Positions 6,939 through 13,552 of a stretch of 13,552 bases of DNA are shown piece after piece (within the stretch, counting starts at the first letter, position 1; the number at the start of each line of letters is the position of its first letter). The stretch is taken from positions 1-13,552 of the forward strand of contig JASFUX010000075.1 in NCBI GenBank assembly GCA_050050115.1, read 5' to 3'. Source of the stretch: JASFUX01 sp050050115. Its GTDB lineage: Bacteria; Pseudomonadota; Alphaproteobacteria; Caulobacterales; Maricaulaceae. A program made the position numbers and the translations under genes. The notes under the pieces were generated by a model that made no database searches, had not been told where the DNA came from, and saw only the letters and a program-made list of their open reading frames with translations.

Positions 6939-7156
6939 GTCGGCGGTCCTTGCTTAGCGAGCGTCTTGACAATCAAAAGCGGCCAAAGGCCCGCGGCGCC
7001 GGGGAAAATGATCAGCCGCGCGCCCAGCTTCATGTTCTGTGCGTTCGGATCAATTCGCGGCGCGCCGAAGGCGACAAAGTAGAGCGCGAAGATCACGCCG
7101 ACGAGCGCGTAGAGCGCCAGGCACAACACCAAGATTTCAGCCGCCGCGGTCGTCAT
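6935..7156 (-). CDS. 73-residue two-helix membrane protein
   Basis: Two hydrophobic segments (about 7-30 and 46-64) separated by a polar loop containing APRIDPNAQNMKLGARLIIFPGA. The R-(I/L)-D-P loop followed by 'R-L-I-I-x-P-G-x-x-x-L-W-P-L' looks like a recurrent small unnamed family, which I recall as accompanying membrane redox genes. It starts 3 bp after the stop of the Rieske-FMN gene, with no strong Shine-Dalgarno, so it probably depends on translational coupling, and it overlaps the next gene by 4 bp. It is a likely accessory subunit of the heme-Rieske membrane protein; the role is inferred from context only. Confidence 0.8.
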   Translation of the reverse strand: MTTAAAEILVLCLALYALVGVIFALYFVAFGAPRIDPNAQNMKLGARLIIFPGAAGLWPLLIVKTLAKQGPPT

Positions 7157-7159
7157 GGG

Positions 7160-8782
7160 TCATTCGCGCCCGGCGACGCCGGCGTAGGCGACGCCTGAGA
7201 GATCGGCCATCTCGCGCTTCCAGGTGATCAAGTCGTCGATGTTGAAGTCGCTGAGGCGTCGGTGTCCGCAGGCGCGAGCGAGCACGGTCATGAGCTCAAC
7301 CGACGCCTCAAAAAAGTTCGCCAGGCGGCGCGCCGATTTCTCGGTCACCAGGCGCGAGACCAGGTGCGGTTTCTGCGTTGCGATCCCGACCGGACAATTG
7401 TTGGTGTGGCACGCGCGCATGGCGATGCAGCCGATCGCCTGCATCGCGGCGTTCGAAACCGCGACGGCGTCCGCGCCGAGCGCCAGCGCCTTGGCAAAGT
7501 CCGCCGGCTTTCGAAGTCCGCCGGTGATGATCAGCGTGACGTCCTTGCGATCGGCGGCGTCAAGGTGGCGACGCGCGCGGGCGAGGGCGGGGATCGTCGG
7601 CGCGGAGATGTTGTCGCGGAAGATCAGCGGCGCCGCGCCAGTGCCGCCGCCGCGCCCATCGAGGATGACATAGTCGACGCCGACCTCGAGCGCCGCGTCG
7701 ATGTCCTTCTCGATGTGCTGCGCCGAGAGCTTGTATCCGATGGGAATGCCGCCGGTTCGATCCCGGACCTGGTCGGCGAAGTCCTTGATCTGGCCGAGCT
7801 CGGTCCAATCGGGAAAGCGCGGCGGGCTGATCGTCGGCTCGCCGGGCGTCAGTCCGCGGACCTCGGCAATCTTGCCGCGCACCTTGTCGCCCGGCAGATG
7901 CCCGCCGGTGCCCGTTTTCACGCTCTGACCGCCCTTGAAATGGAACGCCTGGACTTTTTCGAGCTTCTCCCAGGCGAAGCCGAAGCGCGCCGAGGCCAGC
8001 TCGTAGAAGTAGCGCGAGTTTTCCGCTCGCTCTTCTTCGAGCATGCCGCCTTCGCCCGAGCAAATGCCGGTCCCCGACAGCTCCGCACCGCGCGCGAGCG
8101 CGACCTTGGCGGGCTCGGAGAGAGCGCCGAAGCTCATGTCGGACACAAGCAGCGGGATCTTCAACGTCAGAGGCTTCTGCGCCGTCGGACCAATGACGAC
8201 TTCGGTGTCGACAGCTACATCTTCGAGCAAAGGCGGGCGCGACAGCTGCGCCGTGATGATTTGGATATCGTCCCAGTCCGGAAGGTTTTTCCGCGGCACG
8301 CCCATGGCGTCCACGACCCCGTGGTGGCCGGTCTTGGAGAGACCGTCGCGCGCGTAACTCTGGATCAGGCTCGCATAAGGCTCCTCGTCGGTTCCATGCG
8401 AGGTGTCGGCGTATTGGCCGAGATACTCTTCGCGTTTGAACGGTTGGGGGTGCTCGTCGCGCCAGGCGGCGATCTCGTCAGCGTCGACGAGGACCTCGTC
8501 GCCTTTGACCCACGCGCTGAACTTCTCCAGCGCTTCGGAGTTCTCATATTCGCTGACGCCGGTGTCGACCCGGTAGTCCCAATTGTGGACGCCGCAAATC
8601 AGGTTGTCGTTCTCGTCGACATGACCGTCCGCCATCAGAGCGCCGCGGTGCAGGCACCGACCGTAGAGGACCGACACTTCGTCATCGTAGCGCACGATGA
8701 CGAGATCGACATTCTCGACCAACGCGTGGATGGGTTTGCGGTCCTCCAGCGCGCTCCACTGGGCGATTTTGATCTTCTTCAA
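7160..8782 (-). CDS. Rieske domain fused to glutamate-synthase-type FMN/[3Fe-4S] domain
   Basis: 540 residues. Residues 1-105 are a Rieske ferredoxin domain with CLH (C43, H45) and CGVH (C63, H66). Residues about 135-530 are the FMN-binding central/synthase domain of the glutamate synthase large subunit: SDMSFGALSEPA (214-225), KGGQSVKTGTGGHLPG (283-298), DGRGGGTGAAP (375-385), ITGGLR (419-424) and the [3Fe-4S] motif C452-x5-C458-x4-C463 followed by PVGIATQ. The N-terminal glutaminase domain and the C-terminal beta-helix of GltB are absent, so ammonia channelled from glutamine is not available; the true substrate is unknown. It is likely a soluble FMN oxidoreductase passing electrons between FMN, [3Fe-4S] and Rieske clusters. 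The start codon is TTG with GGGGG just upstream; later ATGs would cut into the Rieske domain. First gene of the five-gene operon. Confidence 0.92.
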   Translation of the reverse strand: MKKIKIAQWSALEDRKPIHALVENVDLVIVRYDDEVSVLYGRCLHRGALMADGHVDENDNLICGVHNWDYRVDTGVSEYENSEALEKFSAWVKGDEVLVDADEIAAWRDEHPQPFKREEYLGQYADTSHGTDEEPYASLIQSYARDGLSKTGHHGVVDAMGVPRKNLPDWDDIQIITAQLSRPPLLEDVAVDTEVVIGPTAQKPLTLKIPLLVSDMSFGALSEPAKVALARGAELSGTGICSGEGGMLEEERAENSRYFYELASARFGFAWEKLEKVQAFHFKGGQSVKTGTGGHLPGDKVRGKIAEVRGLTPGEPTISPPRFPDWTELGQIKDFADQVRDRTGGIPIGYKLSAQHIEKDIDAALEVGVDYVILDGRGGGTGAAPLIFRDNISAPTIPALARARRHLDAADRKDVTLIITGGLRKPADFAKALALGADAVAVSNAAMQAIGCIAMRACHTNNCPVGIATQKPHLVSRLVTEKSARRLANFFEASVELMTVLARACGHRRLSDFNIDDLITWKREMADLSGVAYAGVAGRE

Positions 8783-9023
8783 TTTAGCCCCCGTGGCGTG
8801 CCGTGTCCGCTAAAGAGTTTTGTAGCCGATTGTGTCTTTGCGGCGTGCTTCGCCGCCTGCCGCCGAACGACCTTCGGTGACCGGGACGATCCCTGCCCCA
8901 TGAGCGCCAGAGACCGAAACGCATCTTGTCGAAGCGCAGATTCACGCGTCGGCCGATCGCAACTCAATCCGCTGACGGAGCTGGTTGGAAGACGGCCTCG
9001 AATCTCCATTTCGCCCTCGGCGA

Positions 9024-9039
9024 TTGCATCGTTCAGCAA
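9024..9039. promoter_or_regulatory. Candidate operator dyad TTGC-N8-GCAA
   Basis: Interrupted palindrome TTGC ATCGTTCA GCAA in the divergent region, about 50-70 bp upstream of the extended -10-like element of the ThDP gene. The placement suits an activator or shared regulator; no regulator is encoded beside this locus. Short arms make chance occurrence possible. Confidence 0.25.
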
Positions 9040-9091
9040 CGGGTTGAGGATGCGCGGCGCGACCGTATTTCGTCCAATACCAGTGATGCAT

Positions 9092-9100
9092 TGCTATCAT
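9092..9100 (+). promoter_or_regulatory. Extended -10 promoter candidate for the Rieske-ThDP gene
   Basis: TGCTATCAT fits the extended -10 form TGnTATAAT with one change. The imperfect dyad TGAT...ATCA (9084-9099) overlaps it. No good -35 lies 17 bp upstream, as is allowed for extended -10 promoters; an alternative TTGAGG/TATTTC pair (9044-9049, 9066-9071, 16-bp spacer) lies nearby. Predicted transcript start is about 9107, leaving a leader of about 85 nt. Confidence 0.3.
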
Positions 9101-9191
9101 TCCCAAAGGGCATGAGCCAACAAGAACGCGTCTCGCTAGCCTTGTCCAAGCAAGCGGCGCATCCGCCCAAGGTGGAGAAAGGGTCGGAACC

Positions 9192-11177
9192 ATGAACCAC
9201 GAGGTGACACTTGAGTGGCACAAGGTGGCGGAAATCGACGAGGTCGCCGAAGGGCGGGTCAAGTCAGCGACCGCAGGCCGGGTAAACGTCGCTCTGACCC
9301 GTTTCGACGGCCAGTACGCCGCGATGGACAACAAGTGCCCGCATCAGGGCGGGCCGCTCGGGGAGGGTTCGATCGAGAAGGGCGTGGACGGCAAGTGCTG
9401 GCTGCGCTGTCCCTGGCACGGATGGGACTTCGATCCGCTGACGGGCAAGCCGCCGGGCGGCCACGAAGACGCCGGCCAGGCGCTCTACGCGGTGGAGGTT
9501 CGCCAAGACGGAATTTACGTCGGCGTGCCGGAAGAACCCGCCCGCGAACGCACCGTGTCCGACGTCATGGCCGAGACCATGGTCAACTGGGGCGTTACGT
9601 CCGTGTTCGGCATGGTGGGACACTCTAATCTTGGTTTCGCGGACGCGCTGCGGGTTCAGGCTCAAGCCGGCAAGCTGAACTACTATGGGATCCGGCACGA
9701 AGGCGCGGCCGCCTTTGCGGTTTCAGGCTACGGCAAGCTGACCGGCAAGCCGGCGGCCGCGCTGACGATCGCCGGCCCGGGAGCCACGAACCTCTTGACC
9801 GGCCTGTGGGACGCAAAGGTCGACGGAGCGCCTGCGCTTGCCCTGACCGGTCAAGTTCAAGAGCAGGTCATCGGCGTGCATGCGTTCCAGGACATCGACC
9901 TGGAAGCCGCGTTCGAGGCGGTCTGCGCATTCTCCGAAACCGTTCATCCCAGTTCGGACCAACCGCAGCTGATGACGCAGGCGATCAAGACGGCGCTGGT
10001 CAAGCGCGGCGTTGGGCACCTCATCCTTCCCGACAACGTGCAGCCGCGTCCGGCCGAAGAGGGTGCAAAGCCGCAGTCGCCGTCCGGACGCCTGGCAAAC
10101 CCCGCGGTCGCGCCGCCTGACGACGCCTTGAGCGCTGCGGTCGGTATTCTCAACGCCGCCAAGCGGCCGATGATCATCGTCGGCTATGGCGCGCTCGACG
10201 GCATGGCCGACGTCATCGCTCTGGCGGAGAAGCTGGGGGCCCCGGTCGCGACGACGTTCAAGGCGAAGGGACAGATCGCTGACGCTCACCCGCTCGCCGC
10301 GGGCGTGATGGGGCGGTCCGGCACGCCGATCGCCAGCTGGTTCATGAATGAAGCGGACGTCTTGCTGGTCTTCGGAGCTTCGTTCTCCGATCACACCGGC
10401 ATCTACGAAGGCGCCACGATCATTCAAGTCGACACCGACCCGATGAGGATCGCCAAGCGACATCCGGTGACCGCCCCAGTGCTCGGAGACGTCGGTGTGA
10501 CGGCGCGCGCCATGCTGAGCGCGGCGAGCGGCGCCGAGGCGTTGGACCTGCGTCCTGAGATCGCTGAGCGCTGGTCGTTCTGGCGCTCCGAGAAGGCGAA
10601 GCGTGTCGGCGAGGACCGCGGGCGCGGGCTGTCGGCCGCCGCTTTGTTCGACGCGCTCACTCGCCTGGCGCCTGAGGACGCGATCCTGCCGGTCGACGTC
10701 GGCAACAACACCTATTCGTTCGGCCGTTACTTCGAGCCAAGCGGCAAGCAGCGCGTGCTGATGTCGGGCTACCTGGGATCAATCGGGTTCTCTTTTCCCG
10801 CCGCGATGGGCGCATGGGCGGCGACGCAGGACACCGAGGCCTATCGCGGTCGCAAGGTGATCTCGATTTCCGGAGACGGCGGCTTTGGTCAGTATGCGAT
10901 GGAGATCACCACCGCGGTGAAGTATCAGATGAACATCTGCCACGTGCTGATGAACAACGCTCAGCTTGGCAAGATCTCCAAGGAGCAGCGCTCGGGCGAG
11001 TTTCCGGTTTGGGAGACGGATCTGGTGAACCCGCCCTTCGCCGCTTTCGCACGCGCCTGCGGCGCGAAGGGGTATCTGGTCAAGACAAGAGACGAGCTGG
11101 ATGGTGCGCTGGAGAAAGCGATCGCCGTTGAAGGCCCTGCATTGGTGGAGGTGATCACCGACCCCGAGCTGATGTAG
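9192..11177 (+). CDS. Rieske domain fused to ThDP-dependent 2-oxoacid decarboxylase/oxidase
   Basis: 661 residues. Residues about 5-112 form a complete Rieske ferredoxin domain with CPH (C49, H51) and CPWH (C73, H76). Residues about 118-660 are a full-length ThDP enzyme of the pyruvate oxidase/acetolactate synthase type: N-terminal PYR domain with GMVGHSNLGFADAL (140-153) and catalytic Glu170 in RHEGAAAFA, GPGATNLLTG (195-204), central domain (about 310-445), and PP domain with the ThDP/Mg2+ motif GDGGFGQYAM (561-570) ending at NN (588-589). It should decarboxylate pyruvate or another 2-oxoacid and pass electrons or the activated aldehyde on. The C-terminal membrane peptide of PoxB is absent. 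A Rieske cluster joined to a ThDP enzyme suggests the enamine intermediate is oxidised through the cluster, recalling pyruvate:ferredoxin oxidoreductase in logic but not in fold. AAAGGG lies 8 nt before ATG. The substrate is not proven; acetolactate-type synthesis cannot be excluded. Confidence 0.92.
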   Translation: MNHEVTLEWHKVAEIDEVAEGRVKSATAGRVNVALTRFDGQYAAMDNKCPHQGGPLGEGSIEKGVDGKCWLRCPWHGWDFDPLTGKPPGGHEDAGQALYAVEVRQDGIYVGVPEEPARERTVSDVMAETMVNWGVTSVFGMVGHSNLGFADALRVQAQAGKLNYYGIRHEGAAAFAVSGYGKLTGKPAAALTIAGPGATNLLTGLWDAKVDGAPALALTGQVQEQVIGVHAFQDIDLEAAFEAVCAFSETVHPSSDQPQLMTQAIKTALVKRGVGHLILPDNVQPRPAEEGAKPQSPSGRLANPAVAPPDDALSAAVGILNAAKRPMIIVGYGALDGMADVIALAEKLGAPVATTFKAKGQIADAHPLAAGVMGRSGTPIASWFMNEADVLLVFGASFSDHTGIYEGATIIQVDTDPMRIAKRHPVTAPVLGDVGVTARAMLSAASGAEALDLRPEIAERWSFWRSEKAKRVGEDRGRGLSAAALFDALTRLAPEDAILPVDVGNNTYSFGRYFEPSGKQRVLMSGYLGSIGFSFPAAMGAWAATQDTEAYRGRKVISISGDGGFGQYAMEITTAVKYQMNICHVLMNNAQLGKISKEQRSGEFPVWETDLVNPPFAAFARACGAKGYLVKTRDELDGALEKAIAVEGPALVEVITDPELM

Positions 11178-11283
11178 CAGGCCGTTCGCCGCCTCGGATT
11201 CATGCCCAGCGCCGACTGACGGCTCAAAACACGCCCGGCCACACCCGGTGCGAGATAAGACACTGCCAATGCTAGGAAGAACC

Positions 11284-12903
11284 ATGACCAGCGCCCTGAC
11301 CGGACGAGACATTCTCAAGGACGCCGCCAAGACGAAGTCGACGGCGTTCACACGGGACGAGCGCCAAGCATTGGGGCTTCGCGGCTTGCTGCCTTACGCC
11401 GTCGCCAGCATGAAAACCCAAGCCGAGCGCGTGCTGGAGAACCTGCGTCGCAAGCATTCCGATATCGAGAAGTACATCTTCCTGACCGCGCTTCACGACC
11501 GTAACGAGCGTCTCTTCTACCGTGTCGTCAGCGACAACATCGAAGAGATCATGCCGTTGATCTATACGCCGACCGTTGGTCAGGCGTGTCGCGAGTTCGC
11601 TCACATCTTTCGACGTCCGCGGGGCTTTTACATCACGCCGGACGATGCGGGCGACATCCGGTCCATGCTGGACAACTGGCCGGAGGACGACGTCCGGGTG
11701 ATTGTGGTGACCGACGGCGAGCGCATTCTCGGCCTGGGTGATCTGGGCGCGAACGGAATGGGCATTCCGATCGGCAAGCTGTCGCTCTATACGGCGTGCG
11801 CGGGGATACACCCTTCCCAATGCATGCCCATAATGCTCGACGTGGGCACGAACAACGACTCTCTGCTGAACGATCCGTTGTACTTAGGATATCCGCACAA
11901 GCGGATCGGCGGTGATCGCTACCTGGCGCTGGTCGATGAATTCATGGCCGCTGCGCAGGACCGTTTTCCAGGGGTCCTCATCCAGTTTGAAGATTTCCTG
12001 ACGCCGAACGCATACGGGCTGTTGAACCGTTACCGGCGAGATGCGCTGTGTTTCAACGACGACATTCAGGGCACGGCCGCGGTCGCGCTCGCGGGCGTCT
12101 ACGCCGCCGCGCGCGCCACGGGCAAGGCGTTCGCCGACATGAAGATCATGTTTGTCGGCGCCGGCTCCGCCGCGACGGGCATTGGCGACCTGATTTGTGA
12201 AGCGCTCAAGGCGGAGGGCAAGAGCGATCTCCTGGCGCGACAGCAACTCTGGTTCGTCGACAAGGATGGGCTGGTGGTCGCCGGACGGACGGATCTTCAG
12301 CTACACAATCTGCCCTATGCGCATGAGCACGCGCCGATGGACCTGCTGGCGGCGCTCGACGCAATTAAGCCCGATGTCCTCATCGGCGCGACTGGCGCGC
12401 CGGGCGTCTTCGGCGAAGCCGTGATCAGGAAGATGGCGTCGTTCAACGAGCAGCCGGTGATCTTTGCGCTTTCAAACCCAACCTCGCGCGCCGAATGCAC
12501 CGCTGAGGAAGCTTACGAATGGTCCGAGGGGCGCGCGATCTTTTCGTCCGGCAGTCCGTTCCCGCCCGTCGTTCTTGAAGACGGCGTGCGCCGACCGGGG
12601 CAGGGGAACAACGCGTACATCTTCCCCGGGATCGGCCTGGGCGCCATCGCCGCCGAAGCCGTCAGGCTGCCCGAACCGATATTCCTGGCGGCGGCGCGCA
12701 CCCTATCCAGCTTGGTGACGGATCGCGATCTCGAAGAGGGCGCGCTCTATCCGCCGCTGTCGAACATCCGCCGCGTCTCCGAAGCGATCGCCGTGAGCGT
12801 CGCGCAAACTGCGATCGAACTCGGGGTTTCCGGTCTCTCTGATGCCGACTTGCCTGAGCTCGAACGTCGCATCCCGTCGTTGACGTACGATCCAGTTTAT
12901 TAG
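11284..12903 (+). CDS. Malic enzyme (malate dehydrogenase, oxaloacetate-decarboxylating)
   Basis: 539 residues, full length for the single-domain malic enzyme family (E. coli MaeA type). It converts malate to pyruvate, CO2 and NAD(P)H in the cytosol. Key residues are present: catalytic Tyr94 in IYTPTVGQAC, Lys165 in GIPIGKLSLYTACAG, metal ligands E236-D237 in FEDF and D260 in FNDDIQGTA (the family signature), and the Rossmann motif GAGSAATG (292-299). Asp326 after the second strand (WFVDKDGL) is compatible with NAD use, but cofactor choice is not certain. It lacks the phosphotransacetylase-like extension of hybrid MaeB. The start at 11284 has AGGAAG 4 nt upstream; the longer GTG frame from 11248 has no such site. 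It lies 106 bp after the Rieske-ThDP gene with no terminator seen between, so co-transcription is likely, and its product pyruvate is a plausible substrate of that enzyme. Confidence 0.95.
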   Translation: MTSALTGRDILKDAAKTKSTAFTRDERQALGLRGLLPYAVASMKTQAERVLENLRRKHSDIEKYIFLTALHDRNERLFYRVVSDNIEEIMPLIYTPTVGQACREFAHIFRRPRGFYITPDDAGDIRSMLDNWPEDDVRVIVVTDGERILGLGDLGANGMGIPIGKLSLYTACAGIHPSQCMPIMLDVGTNNDSLLNDPLYLGYPHKRIGGDRYLALVDEFMAAAQDRFPGVLIQFEDFLTPNAYGLLNRYRRDALCFNDDIQGTAAVALAGVYAAARATGKAFADMKIMFVGAGSAATGIGDLICEALKAEGKSDLLARQQLWFVDKDGLVVAGRTDLQLHNLPYAHEHAPMDLLAALDAIKPDVLIGATGAPGVFGEAVIRKMASFNEQPVIFALSNPTSRAECTAEEAYEWSEGRAIFSSGSPFPPVVLEDGVRRPGQGNNAYIFPGIGLGAIAAEAVRLPEPIFLAAARTLSSLVTDRDLEEGALYPPLSNIRRVSEAIAVSVAQTAIELGVSGLSDADLPELERRIPSLTYDPVY

Positions 12904-13280
12904 CGCATCGCATACAAAGGTGGACTCGCGCCTAGTACTCCAAGTTTCGTTGACTGCCCCACCGCTCGCAGGAAGAGCCGGCGGCCTCTGTTTCGCGCGG
13001 GCTCCCCCTCCTCGACGTAGGTGGCGAACTCTAGCGGCTCGCCGAGGTCGAGCGGCGGCTCGTCGGCGCGCTGCCACATGTCGTTGACCGCCCAGTTCAC
13101 AAGCGCCCGCGTCTCCGGTCGCAGAGCCTCCCACCGCTCGAGGAGGGCTCGCGCCTGGCTGCGAGACTCCTTGTTGTGGGGCGGCACGTGGGCGTGCAGG
13201 CGACAGGCCTCGGCGCGGGCTTCTTCAAGCGTGTCGGGGTGGTCTTCGCGAGGGGTGAACATCGGGCAAGGATCGCACAC
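12900..13280 (-). CDS. Hypothetical small protein
   Basis: About 126 residues from a GTG start, or 120 from the ATG at 13262. The product is soluble, rich in Ala, Arg, Glu and Leu, probably helical in its first half (EEARAEACRLHAH, SQARALLERWEAL, RALVNWAVNDMW), with no signal peptide or recognisable motif. Neither start has a good Shine-Dalgarno. Its end overlaps the malic enzyme stop by 4 bp in convergent orientation. The composition looks like real protein rather than antisense shadow, but nothing confirms expression. Confidence 0.4.
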   Translation of the reverse strand: MCDPCPMFTPREDHPDTLEEARAEACRLHAHVPPHNKESRSQARALLERWEALRPETRALVNWAVNDMWQRADEPPLDLGEPLEFATYVEEGEPARNRGRRLFLRAVGQSTKLGVLGASPPLYAMR

Positions 13281-13360
13281 GCCCGCTAATGCGTGACTAC
13301 CGAAAAGTAGGGCGCTCCAACCCGCGAATGTCGGCTACCGGCGGTCGGAATCAACGAAAC

Positions 13361-13552
13361 TCAATCGCGGGAGGATTGCCCTTGCGCATTACTTGAGTCA
13401 GCGCCCTGTTCCGGGGTGTCAAAGACCGGGTAGCCTCGCATCCGCTCTCCCAGCGAGTCAGGCCGGGGCGTGGTCTCCGAGAACGCACAGTCGCTCGCCG
13501 TGCTCTCGCGATGAACGTCGCTGCTGTCTGTCGTGGACGTCCAGACCTTCAT
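13361..13552 (-). CDS. Short hypothetical ORF reaching the window edge
   Basis: A 63-codon open frame rich in Ser, Thr and Asp that reaches the last base of the window, so it may be the C-terminal end of a longer gene or a chance ORF. No motif, helix or family resemblance is visible, and the start codon at the very edge cannot be judged. The stretch 13281-13360 next to it shows nothing I can name. Confidence 0.2.
   Translation of the reverse strand: MKVWTSTTDSSDVHRESTASDCAFSETTPRPDSLGERMRGYPVFDTPEQGADSSNAQGQSSRD

Larger units (their letters stand above)
8783..9191. other. 409-bp divergent intergenic control region
   Basis: This region separates the Rieske-FMN operon from the Rieske-ThDP gene and must hold both promoters. 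Visible in it: a GCGGCG/CGCCGC hairpin (8840-8856), a TTGC-N8-GCAA dyad (9024-9039), an extended -10-like element overlapping a TGAT...ATCA dyad (9084-9100), and a 27-codon ORF (9112-9195) that overlaps the ThDP start. No convincing longer protein is encoded; the open frames here have atypical composition. Confidence 0.6.

Noticed and set aside
7160..8782. Assignment as a true glutamate synthase large subunit (gltB)
   Set aside because: The glutaminase and beta-helix domains are missing and there is no GltD partner nearby; only the FMN/[3Fe-4S] core is shared.
8779..9039. 86-codon minus-strand frame just upstream of the Rieske-FMN gene
   Set aside because: It occupies the promoter region, its composition is atypical with no motif, and its stop overlaps the TTG start in a way that can arise by chance.
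8926..9111. Upstream extension (TTG start) of the 27-codon leader frame
   Set aside because: It lies across the putative promoter elements, has a basic low-information sequence and no ribosome-binding site. Only the short ATG-initiated part is kept as a speculative finding.
7262..9115. 617-codon plus-strand open frame opposite the Rieske-FMN gene
   Set aside because: It is fully antisense to a gene with clear Rieske and glutamate-synthase motifs. Its product is Arg/Ala/Val-rich with no family resemblance, as expected for a mirror frame in GC-rich DNA.
13021..13296. 91-codon plus-strand frame opposite the right-end hypothetical gene
   Set aside because: Ser/Arg-rich composition typical of a shadow frame; the minus-strand frame has the more protein-like composition.

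Overview
The window is GC-rich DNA with short intergenic gaps, translationally coupled genes and occasional GTG/TTG starts. It reads as a free-living proteobacterium, most likely an alphaproteobacterium. That placement rests on base composition and protein style only. I see no tRNA, rRNA, CRISPR array, transposase or integrase.

Left part (1-4677). A secreted beta-propeller protein (minus strand) is divergent from a LysR-type regulator (plus strand). Their 241-bp shared upstream region holds a LysR-type dyad (ATTG-N8-CAAT) and a strong hairpin. The regulator then meets a convergent two-gene operon on the minus strand: a CPA1-type cation/proton antiporter followed by a flavodoxin-fold FMN reductase. 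The reductase's Shine-Dalgarno sequence contains the antiporter's stop codon.

Central part (4678-12903). This is the most interesting region, a divergent redox locus. On the minus strand five genes are packed head to tail: (1) a Rieske domain fused to a glutamate-synthase-type FMN/[3Fe-4S] domain; (2) a 73-residue two-helix membrane protein; (3) a 51-residue one-helix membrane protein, easily missed because of its size; (4) a six-helix ferric-reductase/MsrQ-like heme domain fused to a Rieske domain; (5) a membrane-anchored protein with a Cys/His cluster. On the plus strand, across a 409-bp intergenic region, are a Rieske domain fused to a complete ThDP-dependent 2-oxoacid decarboxylase/oxidase, and then a malic enzyme. 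Three unrelated catalytic or membrane scaffolds in one locus therefore each carry their own Rieske [2Fe-2S] cluster.

My working model is inference. Malic enzyme makes pyruvate. The ThDP enzyme oxidatively decarboxylates pyruvate or a related 2-oxoacid and gives electrons to its attached Rieske cluster. The FMN/[3Fe-4S] enzyme gives or receives electrons in the same way. The membrane heme-Rieske protein with its small partners links this to the respiratory chain or to a periplasmic acceptor. I do not know of a described system with this composition, but I could not search.

Right end (12900-13552). A small hypothetical gene converges on and overlaps the malic-enzyme stop by 4 bp. A doubtful short ORF runs into the window edge.
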